Assembly: GCA_016707485.1 (NCBI GenBank)
Contig: JADJHN010000001.1
Location: 372,001-436,000, forward strand
Origin: Lysobacterales bacterium
GTDB taxonomy: Bacteria > Pseudomonadota > Gammaproteobacteria > Xanthomonadales > Rhodanobacteraceae
Direction of reading: 5' to 3'
DNA: 64,000 nucleotides
The first letter of the stretch is position 1; every line of letters begins with the position of its first letter. The notes beneath the pieces were generated by a model. It saw only the letters and a list, made by a program, of their open reading frames with translations. It was not told the origin of the DNA and made no database searches. Both the position numbers and the translations under genes were made by a program. Below, piece after piece: positions 25,636-34,661 of this stretch.

Positions 25636-27426
25636 TCAATACACGCGCTTGGCCGGTGGCACCACCGCGACTTCGTCGGTCAGCGTGAACATGTGCACGG
25701 GGCGGAAGTCGAAGCTGCTCTTGCCCGATTCGTCGACCTTGACCAGGGTGTGCTTCTGCCAGTTCTCGTCGTCGCGCTCGGGGAAATCCTCGCGCGCATG
25801 CGCGCCACGGCTTTCCTTGCGCTGCTCGGCCGAGTTGATCGTGGCCACGGCGTTGTACAGCAGGTTCTGCAACTCGTAGGTTTCGATCAGATCCGAATTC
25901 CAGACCAGCGAGCGGTCGCTGACCTTGACGTCCTCGAAACTGCTGAACACCTTGGCCATCTTCTGGCAGCCCTCGGTCAAGGTCTTTGCCGTGCGGAACA
26001 CCGCTGCATCGGCCTGCATGGTGCGTTGCATGTTGAGGCGGATCTCGGCCGTCGGCGAACTGCCGTTGGCATTGCGCAGCTTGTCCAGATTGGCCAGCGC
26101 CTTGTCGCAAGCCGATGCCGGCAATTGCTTGTGCAAGGCACCGGGCTTGATCGTCTCGGCGCAGCGATTGGCCACGGCGCGACCAAACACGACCAGATCG
26201 AGCAGCGAATTCGAACCGAGCCGATTGCCGCCATGCACGGAAACGCAGGCCGCCTCGCCGATCGCATACAAACCGGGCACGACGTGATCGGGATTCCCGC
26301 CCACCCGCTGCACGACTTCGCCGTGATAGTTGGTGGGAATGCCGCCCATGTTGTAGTGCACGGTCGGCAGCACCGGAATCGGCTGCCGGGTGACGTCGAC
26401 ATTGGCGAAGATGCGCGCGCTTTCGGCAATGCCGGGCAGCTTCTCGTGGATGACTTCGGGGCCGAGATGGGTCAGGTCGAGCAGCAGGTGATCGTGGTGT
26501 TCGCCGACGCCACGGCCTTCGCGGATCTCGATGGTCATGGAGCGACTGACCACATCGCGCGAAGCCAGGTCCTTGTAGTGCGGCGCATAGCGCTCCATGA
26601 AGCGCTCGCCGCTGGAATTGCGCAGGATGCCACCTTCGCCGCGCACGCCTTCGGTGATCAGGCAGCCGGCACCGTAGATGCCGGTGGGATGGAACTGCAC
26701 GAACTCCATGTCCTGCAGGGCCAGGCCCGAACGCAGCACGAGGCCGCCACCGTCGCCGGTGCAGGTATGCGCGGAAGTCGCGCTGAAGAAGGCACGCCCG
26801 TAACCGCCGGTGGCAAGCACGACGCCGTGGCCGCGGAACAGGTGCAGGGTGCCTTCGGCCATGTCGAGGGCGAGCACGCCCCGGCAGACGCCTTCCGCGT
26901 CCCAGATCAGGTCGAGGGCGAAATACTCGATCATGAACTGCGCATCGTGGGCGAGCGACTGCTGGTACAGGGTATGCAGCATGGCATGACCGGTGCGATC
27001 GGCCGCCGCGCAGGTGCGTTGCGCGGGCGGGCCTTCACCGTACTTGGTCGTCATGCCGCCAAACGGGCGCTGGTAGATCTTGCCTTCCTCGGTGCGCGAG
27101 AACGGCAGACCGTAGTGCTCAAGCTCGATGATCGCCGCCGGCGCTTCCTTGCACATGTATTCGATCGCATCCTGGTCGCCGAGCCAGTCGGAACCCTTGA
27201 TGGTGTCGTAATAGTGGTAACGCCAGTCGTCCTCGCCCATGTTGCCGAGCGCGGCGGAGATGCCACCTTGCGCCGCCACCGTGTGCGAGCGCGTCGGAAA
27301 CACCTTGGTGATGCAGACCGTCTTCAAGCCCTTGGCGGCAAGGCCGAAGGTGGCGCGCAGGCCGGAACCGCCGGCGCCGACGACGATCATGTCGTACTCA
27401 TGTTCCTGGATCTTGTACGCAGACAT
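25636..27426 (-). CDS. sdhA: Succinate dehydrogenase flavoprotein subunit
   Basis: Oxidises succinate to fumarate using covalent FAD. The dinucleotide-binding VGAGGSGLRATFGLA lies near residues 17-31, and the FAD-attachment segment TRSHTVAAQGGISAAL near 46-61 contains the His. HPTGIYGAGCLITEGVRGEGG and the RSMTIEI substrate region are present. At 596 aa it is full length. It sits three bases after sdhD, in the sdhCDAB operon. Confidence 0.97.
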   Translation of the reverse strand: MSAYKIQEHEYDMIVVGAGGSGLRATFGLAAKGLKTVCITKVFPTRSHTVAAQGGISAALGNMGEDDWRYHYYDTIKGSDWLGDQDAIEYMCKEAPAAIIELEHYGLPFSRTEEGKIYQRPFGGMTTKYGEGPPAQRTCAAADRTGHAMLHTLYQQSLAHDAQFMIEYFALDLIWDAEGVCRGVLALDMAEGTLHLFRGHGVVLATGGYGRAFFSATSAHTCTGDGGGLVLRSGLALQDMEFVQFHPTGIYGAGCLITEGVRGEGGILRNSSGERFMERYAPHYKDLASRDVVSRSMTIEIREGRGVGEHHDHLLLDLTHLGPEVIHEKLPGIAESARIFANVDVTRQPIPVLPTVHYNMGGIPTNYHGEVVQRVGGNPDHVVPGLYAIGEAACVSVHGGNRLGSNSLLDLVVFGRAVANRCAETIKPGALHKQLPASACDKALANLDKLRNANGSSPTAEIRLNMQRTMQADAAVFRTAKTLTEGCQKMAKVFSSFEDVKVSDRSLVWNSDLIETYELQNLLYNAVATINSAEQRKESRGAHAREDFPERDDENWQKHTLVKVDESGKSSFDFRPVHMFTLTDEVAVVPPAKRVY

Positions 27427-27428
27427 TC

Positions 27429-27821
27429 TCAGGCCCCCAGGGCGATTCGAAGCACGGCGAAAACACTCGCCAGGGCAGCGAGGAAACAGACGAAACGCAC
27501 GATCAACTGGCAGGTCATTGCCAGTCCGGGCGCATGCACGTAATCCTCGATGACGACCTGCATGCCAAGCTGTCCATGCCAGAACATCGCGATGAGGAAG
27601 GCGATCAGCAGGATCGCATTGAACGGCCGCGCCACGGCCGCGCGCGCGCTGGCGTAATCGGCACCGGCCAGGCTCACCAGCAGGGCGACGAAATAGACGG
27701 CCAGCACCAGCAAGGCCACCGCGGTGATGCGCTGGATGATGAAATGCCGCGTACCGTCCTTGGCCGAGCCAAGTCCGCGCGCGTTCTTCAATGGTGCGCG
27801 CAACGGATCGATGTTGTTCAT
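27429..27821 (-). CDS. sdhD: Succinate dehydrogenase membrane anchor SdhD
   Basis: One of two anchors that bind heme b and ubiquinone. ATG 27821 overlaps the sdhC stop by four bases (ATGA) and gives 130 aa with three membrane helices (about 32-52, 68-88 and 103-125). The HFIIQRITAVALLVL and MQVVIEDYVH segments match the SdhD family, the latter carrying the quinone-side Asp-Tyr. The frame remains open further upstream, but only within sdhC. Confidence 0.9.
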   Translation of the reverse strand: MNNIDPLRAPLKNARGLGSAKDGTRHFIIQRITAVALLVLAVYFVALLVSLAGADYASARAAVARPFNAILLIAFLIAMFWHGQLGMQVVIEDYVHAPGLAMTCQLIVRFVCFLAALASVFAVLRIALGA

Positions 27822-28213
27822 GCGATTCCCCCGCAACTGTAGACCGCGACCCAGACGATGGCGGTCAGGATCAGGCTGCCGATCACCGAGATCCAGCCAT
27901 TGCGCACGAACTGCGCGATCGAATAACCCCAACCGACATCCTGCAGCAGATGGCGGATGCCATTGAGCCAGTGGTAGGCGAGTGCCCAGGTCCAGCCGAA
28001 CAGCACGAGCAGGCCGAACCACGACCCGGCCAGCGAGGTGACGCAGGCCCAGGCATCGGCACCACCGGTCAGGGCCAGCAAGGCGGCAGCGATCAGCAAG
28101 CCGCCAAAGACAAGAATGATGCCGGTCGCGCGATGCACGATCGAGGTGACCATCTGGATCTGCCGGCGATAGACCTGCAGATGCGGAGACAATGGGCGTG
28201 CGGTGGATGGCAT
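27818..28213 (-). CDS. sdhC: Succinate dehydrogenase cytochrome b556 subunit SdhC
   Basis: Large anchor of complex II, 131 aa, first gene of the operon. SPHLQVYRRQIQMVTSIVHRATGI is the SdhC signature, with Ser and Arg of the quinone site. Three membrane helices follow, and AYHWLNGIRHL carries the heme-ligand His. Upstream lies a 499-base gap divergent to ygfZ; no sure promoter could be assigned. Confidence 0.93.
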   Translation of the reverse strand: MPSTARPLSPHLQVYRRQIQMVTSIVHRATGIILVFGGLLIAAALLALTGGADAWACVTSLAGSWFGLLVLFGWTWALAYHWLNGIRHLLQDVGWGYSIAQFVRNGWISVIGSLILTAIVWVAVYSCGGIA

Positions 28214-28712
28214 GGAAGCTGGCCTTGTGCGTTTGGCTGGCGAACCGGTGGTTCGAAACCGGGATTTAAGTCCTAGAAATCAATGCAACGACCATTCTTT
28301 TCCCAATCGCCAAAGCGCGTCGGATCAAGTCCGCCACGTCCGCCAATCTCGACAGGTTGCCTGTCATCCCCTCTCGACCCACCCGCTTCGGCGGGAGTTG
28401 CAGGTTGCGCTGCTGGGTCGGGATCGCGATGGGTCATGGCTGGGTATCTGGAATCGAATCGCTGGAGGTGTATGGGCAGGTTGCCATGCACGGCGACCTT
28501 TGCGCCTTGCAGGATCGTGCGGCAGTCCGGGCGAGGCACTGCATCAAGCCAGGGAGCCCCGCGCCACGAGCAAGGTGTCGCGACAAAGTCCGCGAGGAGC
28601 CACAAAATCTTAATGCCCGGGGGCGATTCTGACAACCTCGAGCGCACTTGCGTCCCTGCATGTGAGGTCGCATCGTGGACACATCGCCCCTTCCCGATGA
28701 GCCCCGAACGTC
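28214..28712. other. Divergent intergenic region between sdhC and ygfZ
   Basis: No gene with recognisable features is seen; open frames on both strands overlap each other and lack motifs. A hairpin CCCGC-TTCG-GCGGG is at 28382-28395. The region must contain the sdh promoter on the minus strand and that of ygfZ on the plus strand, but neither shows a clear -35/-10 pair. Confidence 0.5.
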
Positions 28713-29540
28713 GTGCCCGATACGCTCGCCCCAGCCCAGATACTCGAAATTTCCGGCCTCGATGCACGCGCTTTCGCCCACGCGCAATTCACCAGCAACG
28801 TCGACGCGCTGGTGGATGGACAGTGGCAATGGAGCGCGTGGCTGGATCCGGCGGGTCGCGTGCGCAATGTCTTCGCCCTGCTGCGCAGCCGCGAGGATCG
28901 CTTGCTGGCATGGCTGCCTCGCGGTGATGCGGCAAGCATGGCGAAGCGACTGTCCATGTATGTGTTGCGCTCGAAAGTGCGCATGCAACCACTTGCCGGG
29001 CGCTGGCTGCTGGACCTGCAAGCGGCGGACGGACGCACCCCGGAGCAATCGACGGATACCTGGATACTTGATTTACCGGGCTCGCCGGCGCGACGTGCAG
29101 CGATCATCGACTGCGACACCGAACCGCCCCTCGATGCAGATCGCCTGCAAGCCTGGGTTCGCGAGGATATTGCCGCAGGCCTGCCATGGATCGGCAGCGA
29201 AACCGCCGAGGAGTTCACGCCGCAAGCACTAGGATTGGATCGGCTTGGCGCGGTCAGTCTCGACAAAGGCTGCTATCCGGGACAGGAAATCGTTGCACGC
29301 CTGCATTATCGCGGCGGCAACAAGCGCACCTGCGTGCCGCTGAAACTGGAATGCGACCTTGCTCCCGCGCCGGGTGCCGTGATCGAAATCGCCGGCTCGG
29401 CATCGGTGTCGGGTCGGATCCTGTATGCGGCGCAGCCTCGGGATGGCATCTGCGCGGCACTTGGCGTGCTGCCGATCGACCTGCCGGAAGATGCCCGCCT
29501 GCGGCTTGCGTCCGGGTCCGGCGTGATCCTCGCCACTTGA
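28713..29540 (+). CDS. ygfZ: YgfZ/GcvT-domain iron-sulfur assembly protein
   Basis: Tetrahydrofolate-dependent protein that helps maintain 4Fe-4S enzymes such as MiaB. The signature KGCYPGQEIVARLHYRGGNKR near residue 190 includes the functional Cys. The start is GTG (28713) with a weak ribosome-binding site; length 275 aa is slightly short of E. coli YgfZ (about 326). Its position opposite sdhCDAB and sdhE is common and fits support of complex II biogenesis. Confidence 0.92.
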   Translation: MPDTLAPAQILEISGLDARAFAHAQFTSNVDALVDGQWQWSAWLDPAGRVRNVFALLRSREDRLLAWLPRGDAASMAKRLSMYVLRSKVRMQPLAGRWLLDLQAADGRTPEQSTDTWILDLPGSPARRAAIIDCDTEPPLDADRLQAWVREDIAAGLPWIGSETAEEFTPQALGLDRLGAVSLDKGCYPGQEIVARLHYRGGNKRTCVPLKLECDLAPAPGAVIEIAGSASVSGRILYAAQPRDGICAALGVLPIDLPEDARLRLASGSGVILAT

Positions 29541-29625
29541 ATCCCGGGACCGTCTGGCGTAATGGTGGTATGCGCCTTGCATGGCATTGTCCAACCGCTT
29601 CACACATAGCCGAGGAGACGAACGC

Positions 29626-30456
29626 ATGAGCATCCCGACCACGCCGCGCCGCATCTTGCGTCTGCTTGCCGCGTGTTTGTGTACGGCCGTCGCCAGCACC
29701 AGCGTCCAGGCTGCGGAATACCGCTTCACCCCCGAGCCGGCCTACACGCCGGCCGCCGCCGAGGAAATCTACAAGCCCCTGCTTGAATACCTGAGCAAGG
29801 CCACCGGCGAGAAATTCGTGCTGGCTCCGGCCGCCAACTATGCGAGCTACTGGCGCGACATCCTGAAGCCCGAGCAGACGGATTTCTCCTACGACGAAGC
29901 GCAGTTTGCCGATTACCGCATCAATCACCTCGGTTTCATTCCACTCGTGCGCCGCTCGCAGGCGACTTCCTACACCTTGCTCGCCAACCCTGATTTCGAG
30001 GACAAGAGCCCGAACGCCCTGCTCTCCTCGCGCATCGCGACGATGCCTGCACCGAGTCTCGGCTATGCGGTGCTGATGCAGATCTTCCCGGATCCCGTGC
30101 AGCAACCGGACATCAGTTCCAACGCGGCATCGTGGCGCGACTGCCTCGACATCTTCAACAGCGGCGAAGCCCAGGCGATGATCTTTCCGACCTGGATGCT
30201 GGAAACCTTCGGCAATCCGTCGATGGTCACCGTGTTCACCTCGCGGGAATTCGCCGGCCCGGCCATCCTCGCCTCGCCAGATGTTCCCGAGGATGTACGC
30301 AACAAGGTTCGCGATGCCCTGCTCAATGTCGAAGGTGCCCCGGAACTCGGCGACCTGCTGCTCGAACTCGGCATTACCCGGTTCGTTCCCGCCGAGGCCA
30401 AGGATTACGCCGGCGCGCAAGCGATGCTCAGCGGATTCTACGGTTACAAGAAATAA
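29626..30456 (+). CDS. PhnD-like phosphate/phosphonate-type periplasmic binding protein
   Basis: A 276-residue exported solute-binding protein. ATG 29626 follows GAGGAG. The signal peptide covers about residues 1-30 and ends VQAAEY. The mature part resembles PF12974 (PhnD-like): an early EIYKPLLEYLSKATGEKF stretch, then VLAPAANYASYWRDI. No permease or ATPase gene is adjacent, so it may be an orphan receptor or serve a sensor rather than a transporter. The ligand is unknown. Confidence 0.75.
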   Translation: MSIPTTPRRILRLLAACLCTAVASTSVQAAEYRFTPEPAYTPAAAEEIYKPLLEYLSKATGEKFVLAPAANYASYWRDILKPEQTDFSYDEAQFADYRINHLGFIPLVRRSQATSYTLLANPDFEDKSPNALLSSRIATMPAPSLGYAVLMQIFPDPVQQPDISSNAASWRDCLDIFNSGEAQAMIFPTWMLETFGNPSMVTVFTSREFAGPAILASPDVPEDVRNKVRDALLNVEGAPELGDLLLELGITRFVPAEAKDYAGAQAMLSGFYGYKK

Positions 30457-30980
30457 ATGGCACAAAGAAACAAAGATAAACAGCGCATTAAAGAAAATAC
30501 GCCATGATTTCCCGTTGCGCCTTTTGATTCCAATGTTGACCGATTTGCATCCTGAATGCCTCGTTCATGTTTGCGCAAAAACTTGGTGACAAGCCGGATT
30601 CAAACCATTATTCTGCGCGCCGAGTCGTATGTGGTGGTGAACACGCCCACCGGATCTCTGTTGGTTTGACGTAATTTTTACATTTCGTCGCAGGGAGAGT
30701 ACGCAGCAACGGGACAGGACGATCGCCGCGACAGGCCGACGTCACAGCCCGAAGATCAGGCAGCGAATCACGCGCCGATCCAATTCCAAGATCGCAGCAA
30801 GCCGCACGGGGTGGATTTCACATCGATCCCGAATCGAATTGCCTGCGAACCGTGGTGCTTGAAACAGTTTCATTCGGGCACCTGATGGTCGAGCGGAAGC
30901 GATACCCGCAGCGGGCTGCAGCACGAACCGTGCAAGTCCACTGGATTCCGCAGGCCTTGCTTTGCAGGAGAAACTGGACG
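30457..30980. other. Intergenic region after the PhnD-like gene
   Basis: No supported gene. The DNA is visibly more A+T rich than its neighbours. A stretch at about 30661-30690 (TTGGTTTGACG followed by TAATTTTTACATT) could serve as promoter for the downstream hydrolase, but spacing is poor. No terminator was found after the PhnD-like gene. Confidence 0.4.
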
Positions 30981-31418
30981 ATGAAATTGGCCTGGCTACT
31001 CTGGCTGGCATCGATATTGCCGCAACATGACGCAGATCGAACCTGCCTTGCCACCATGGTCTACCTTGAAGCCCGCAGCGAGACTTCGCTGGGTCAGGCT
31101 GCGGTGGCCGAAGTCGCGATGCGTCGTCTGGATGACGGCCGCTGGGGCGATGATGTCTGCGAAGTGGTCAATGCACGTCTGCAATTCGCCATTTCGACAA
31201 CCAACAAGAACTACATGTTGCGCAATCCGGAGGCCTGGTCCAGGGCCTGGCAGGTTGCCGATCACGCATTGCAGATGTGGGATCTGCCGATCGAGAAGCG
31301 CCAGTTCGTGGTTCCCGATGCGGATCACTTTGTTGCCGAGGAACACGCCGCGCCAACATGGAGGAAAGGCGAGCCGCTGGCGGTGATCGGCGCGCACAGT
31401 TTCTATCGGGTCAACTGA
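30981..31418 (+). CDS. Cell wall hydrolase, SleB family (Hydrolase_2)
   Basis: A 145-residue protein whose N-terminal hydrophobic stretch (MKLAWLLWLASILPQ) is a signal peptide or anchor. The mature domain starts LATMVYLEARSETSLGQAAVAEVAMRR, the SleB/CwlJ motif with catalytic Glu, and ends VIGAHSFYRVN. GGAG lies upstream of ATG 30981. In non-spore-formers such proteins are probably lytic transglycosylase-like peptidoglycan hydrolases; the substrate is inferred. Confidence 0.8.
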   Translation: MKLAWLLWLASILPQHDADRTCLATMVYLEARSETSLGQAAVAEVAMRRLDDGRWGDDVCEVVNARLQFAISTTNKNYMLRNPEAWSRAWQVADHALQMWDLPIEKRQFVVPDADHFVAEEHAAPTWRKGEPLAVIGAHSFYRVN

Positions 31419-31565
31419 GCAATCCGCAGCATTGCAGCGCGCCGCGTGCGCGCCGGGCAACGGTGTTGCCCCGACGTCTCCCGTCCGCGTCCATCCGGCC
31501 CGCCTCGATTCATATCCGCGTTGCCACGCTTCGGGTAGCATCGCCGCTCCCCGGAATGACTCGCC

Positions 31566-32768
31566 ATGCAAGATCACGTCAGCCTGCTCGATGAATTGCG
31601 CAACCTGGATGCCGTCGCCGCTGCGCGCCTGCTTGCGACCCAGCCCGATACTGCCATCGCCGAACTCCTGCAAAAGATGGGTCCGGGTCGCGGCCTCGCC
31701 GTGCTCGATCGTTTTGGCCCCGAGCGACGCAAGCGCATCGCTTTTGCCGCCGGCCAGGGCACCAGTGAGCAATGGCAAAGCAGCCGCACCTGGAACGAGG
31801 GTTCCGTTGGCCGCCTGATGGAGCCGCCGCCGGAAACCTTCCTCGCCACGGCCGAGGTCGGGGCCGTGCTGGAACGGTTGCGTCCGGTTGCGTCGGTCAC
31901 CTTGATGACCTATGTGTTCGTGGTCAATGAGCAGGGCAAGCTGATCGGCCTCGTCACCTTCCGCGAGATGGTCTTCGCCCGGCCCGAGCAGCGCCTCGAG
32001 GAAATCATGGTCTCGCGTCCGTTCTCGCTGCGGCCGGAAGCCGATGTCGTGGATGCCATGCGCGAAGTCGTGCGTCGCCACTATCCGGTGTATCCGGTTT
32101 GCGATTCCGACGGTGTCCTGATTGGCGTGGTGCGCGGTGCGGTGCTGTTCGAGGAACAGGCTTTCGAGATCAGCGCGCAGGCTGGCGCGATGGTGGGTGT
32201 CGAGAAGGAGGAGCGCCTGAGCACGGCGTGGCCGCGCAGCCTGCGCTTTCGCCACCCCTGGCTGCAACTCAACCTGCTTGCCACTTTCATCACTGCGGCT
32301 GTCGTGGGTGCGTTCCAGGGCACGATCAACCAGATTGTCCTGCTCGCGGTATTCCTGCCGGTCCTTTCCGATCAGTGCAACAACACCGGCTCGCAGGCGC
32401 TGGCCGTGACCCTGCGTGGAATGACCTTCGGCGATCTCAAGGCAGGCCAGGGCCTGCGCCATCTGGCCAAGGAGGCCTGGCTCGGCCTGCTCAATGGCTC
32501 GATGACCGGCGTGTTCGGCGCGCTCGCCATGTATCTGCTGGCCCGGCACCAGGGCAACGCCGATGCGGGCATGCTCGCCTTCATCACCTGGCTGGCGATG
32601 GCCGCAAGCTGCGGCATTGCCGGCATCGTCGGTGCCGGCGTGCCGCAAGTCCTCAAGCGTGCCGGTGCCGATCCGGCCACGGCATCCAGCATCTTCCTGA
32701 CCAAGGCCACCGACGTGGTCAGCCTGGCGATGTTCCTCGGCCTCGCCGCCTGGCTGGTGGCGCGCTGA
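31566..32768 (+). CDS. mgtE: MgtE-like magnesium transporter
   Basis: A divalent-cation channel of 400 aa. It has a short N-terminal MgtE_N-like region (about 1-75), two CBS domains (about 90-215, including TYVFVVNEQGKLIGLVTFREM and YPVYPVCDSDGVLIGVV), and five membrane helices. The conserved SDQCNNTGSQALAVTLRG precedes the pore region, and the last segment ATASSIFLTKATDVVSLAMF carries the pore-lining Asp. It is shorter in the N domain than classical MgtE (about 450), so sensing could differ. Confidence 0.87.
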   Translation: MQDHVSLLDELRNLDAVAAARLLATQPDTAIAELLQKMGPGRGLAVLDRFGPERRKRIAFAAGQGTSEQWQSSRTWNEGSVGRLMEPPPETFLATAEVGAVLERLRPVASVTLMTYVFVVNEQGKLIGLVTFREMVFARPEQRLEEIMVSRPFSLRPEADVVDAMREVVRRHYPVYPVCDSDGVLIGVVRGAVLFEEQAFEISAQAGAMVGVEKEERLSTAWPRSLRFRHPWLQLNLLATFITAAVVGAFQGTINQIVLLAVFLPVLSDQCNNTGSQALAVTLRGMTFGDLKAGQGLRHLAKEAWLGLLNGSMTGVFGALAMYLLARHQGNADAGMLAFITWLAMAASCGIAGIVGAGVPQVLKRAGADPATASSIFLTKATDVVSLAMFLGLAAWLVAR

Positions 32769-32808
32769 TCCAGAACCGGCCGATTGCGGCGATTTTCCCG
32801 AGGCAGCG

Positions 32809-33582
32809 ATGTTGATCGACAGCCACTCGCATATCGATACCGAAGCGTTCGACGCCGATCGCACGGCGACGATCTTGCGCGCCCGCGCCGCCGGCGTGCA
32901 CGCGCAGATTGTTCCAGCCATCGCGAAATCAGGCTGGGATCACCTGCGCCAGGTCTGCCATGCGCACGCCGGCCTGTATCCCGCCTATGGCCTGCATCCG
33001 ATGGCCGTCGATCAACATGAGCCTCAACACCTGCTCGATCTGGCCGCAATCATCAAGGATGAACAGCCGCTCGCGATTGGCGAATGCGGACTCGATCTGT
33101 TCGTCGAAGGGCTCGATCGCGACCAGCAATATCACTACTTCAACGCCCAGCTTGAACTCGCCCGCGATCACGACCTGCCGGTGATCGTGCACGCGCGGCG
33201 CGCCTTCGATGAAGTGGCCGCCTGCCTGCGCCGCATCGGCGGCCTGCGCGGCGTCGTGCACAGTTTTTCCGGAAGCCGGCAGCAGGCCGAACAATTCTGG
33301 AAACTGGGATTTTCGCTTGGCATCGGCGGCCCGCTCACCTATCCGCGCGCGCGGCGCCTGCGCGACATCGTGGCGCGCATGCCGGCAGAATTCCTGCTGC
33401 TCGAAACCGACTCGCCCGATCAACCGCTGCACGGTCATCAAGGCCAGCGCAACGAACCCGCCTTGCTTGTCGAAGTACTTGCTGTCGCCGCCAGCCTGCG
33501 CCAGCAAAGCCCAGCCGAAGTCGCCGCCTCGACCAGCGCCAATGCGCGCCGCCTGTTCAATTTGCCGAAGATTTCAGACTGA
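32809..33582 (+). CDS. TatD-family metal-dependent deoxyribonuclease
   Basis: A TIM-barrel hydrolase of 257 aa. Metal ligands visible: DSHSHID (residues 4-10), GECGLDLF (about 102), PVIVHARRA (about 124), GVVHSFSGS (about 149) and LLLETDSPD (about 198). This matches the TatD/YcfH/YjjV group, so 3'-5' DNase or D-aminoacyl-hydrolase activity is expected. It follows the mgtE-like gene by about 40 bases. Its last 26 bases overlap tcdA, which faces it. The subgroup cannot be set by eye. Confidence 0.9.
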   Translation: MLIDSHSHIDTEAFDADRTATILRARAAGVHAQIVPAIAKSGWDHLRQVCHAHAGLYPAYGLHPMAVDQHEPQHLLDLAAIIKDEQPLAIGECGLDLFVEGLDRDQQYHYFNAQLELARDHDLPVIVHARRAFDEVAACLRRIGGLRGVVHSFSGSRQQAEQFWKLGFSLGIGGPLTYPRARRLRDIVARMPAEFLLLETDSPDQPLHGHQGQRNEPALLVEVLAVAASLRQQSPAEVAASTSANARRLFNLPKISD

Positions 33583-34375
33583 TCGCGAGCAGTTTCTGGA
33601 TGGCGCTGGCGACGCCGGCAAAGGCAAACGCGGCGGTGACATGCGTCGCCGCACCCAGGCCAGCTCCGCAATCGAGCTTGAGGCCGCCCTCGCCTGCCTC
33701 GGGACGCTGGCCGCAGACACTGCCGTCGGCCTGCGGATAACGCACGTTTTCCAGCGAATAGATCGCCTGCACGCCGAAATAGCGTTTCGGCCCACGCGGA
33801 AAACGGAACTCCTCGCGCAGTTTCTTGCGGATCAGCGCGAGCATTGCATCGTGCTCGGTGCGCGAGAGGTCACGCACGCGCACCAGGGTCGGATCGATGC
33901 GGCCGCCGGCCGATCCGCAGACGATCAAGGGCAACTTGCGCCGACGGCACCAGACGATGGCTTCCACCTTGGTGCGGAAGGCGTCGCAGCAATCGATGAC
34001 GAGGTCATAGCCGCGATCCAGCAGGCGTTCGAGGTTCGCTGGGGTGAGGAACTCGGCAAGCGGGTCGACGCGGATCGCCGGATTGATCGCCCGCGCACGC
34101 TCGGCCATCACCTCGACCTTGGCCCGCCCGTACTGGCCGTCCAGCGCATGCAACTGCCGATTGGTATTGCTGACACAAACGTCATCGGCATCAATCATGG
34201 TCAAATGTCCAACCGCACTGCGCGCCAGCGCCTCGACCACCCACGAGCCAACGCCACCCACGCCGATCACGCAGACATGCAGGCGCGCCAGGCGTGCGCT
34301 GCTGCCTGCGCCATAGAGTCGATCAAGGCCGCGAAAGCGCTCGTCGACTCGTGTGGAAATGCTTGCGGTATTCAT
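33557..34375 (-). CDS. tcdA: tRNA threonylcarbamoyladenosine dehydratase TcdA (CsdL)
   Basis: E1-like enzyme that dehydrates t6A37 to its cyclic form in ANN-decoding tRNAs. ATG 34375 gives 272 aa. It carries nucleotide-binding GVGGVGSWVVEALARS (about residues 38-53), DADDVCVSNTNRQLHA with the catalytic Arg region, and IDCCDAFRTKVEAI. A C-terminal RYPQADGSVCG and THVTAAFAFAGVAS fit the family. It has the same E1 fold as moeB in this window, but lacks rhodanese and zinc-pair cysteines. Convergent with the TatD gene. Confidence 0.9.
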   Translation of the reverse strand: MNTASISTRVDERFRGLDRLYGAGSSARLARLHVCVIGVGGVGSWVVEALARSAVGHLTMIDADDVCVSNTNRQLHALDGQYGRAKVEVMAERARAINPAIRVDPLAEFLTPANLERLLDRGYDLVIDCCDAFRTKVEAIVWCRRRKLPLIVCGSAGGRIDPTLVRVRDLSRTEHDAMLALIRKKLREEFRFPRGPKRYFGVQAIYSLENVRYPQADGSVCGQRPEAGEGGLKLDCGAGLGAATHVTAAFAFAGVASAIQKLLAISLKSSAN

Positions 34376-34541
34376 GCGGCGCGGGAGATTAGCACGCGAC
34401 CGCGACACGATGCTTTCCGTGATCCCCATCCAATACTCTGCAGGAGAGGCGCGACGCTCATCTCTGCACTGGCGCAGGCCCCGCAGGGGGCGCCCCCGGG
34501 CCGCGTCAACATGGCGCTCCAACTTCTGCGGAGTCCTGTCC

Positions 34542-34661
34542 ATGCGTCATGTCGTCACCCTGATCGTCGGCCTCCTCATCGGCGCCCTGCTGGCGACCAC
34601 CGTCATCCGCACGCTCAACGCGCGCAAGGATGCCTATCCGAGGCACTGGCGAAAGGCATGA
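34542..34661 (+). CDS. Very small membrane protein, possibly truncated
   Basis: A 39-codon frame with GGAG at a suitable distance before ATG 34542. It is a single predicted membrane helix (VVTLIVGLLIGALLATTVI) followed by a basic tail ending DAYPRHWRKA. The sudden basic end, at the edge of a poorly coding stretch, suggests the gene may have lost its C-terminal part. It may equally be a small membrane peptide or chance. No family was recognised. Confidence 0.35.
   Translation: MRHVVTLIVGLLIGALLATTVIRTLNARKDAYPRHWRKA

Noticed and set aside
28382..28395. Hairpin CCCGC-TTCG-GCGGG as a terminator
   Set aside because: No T tract on either side, and it lies upstream of both divergent genes.
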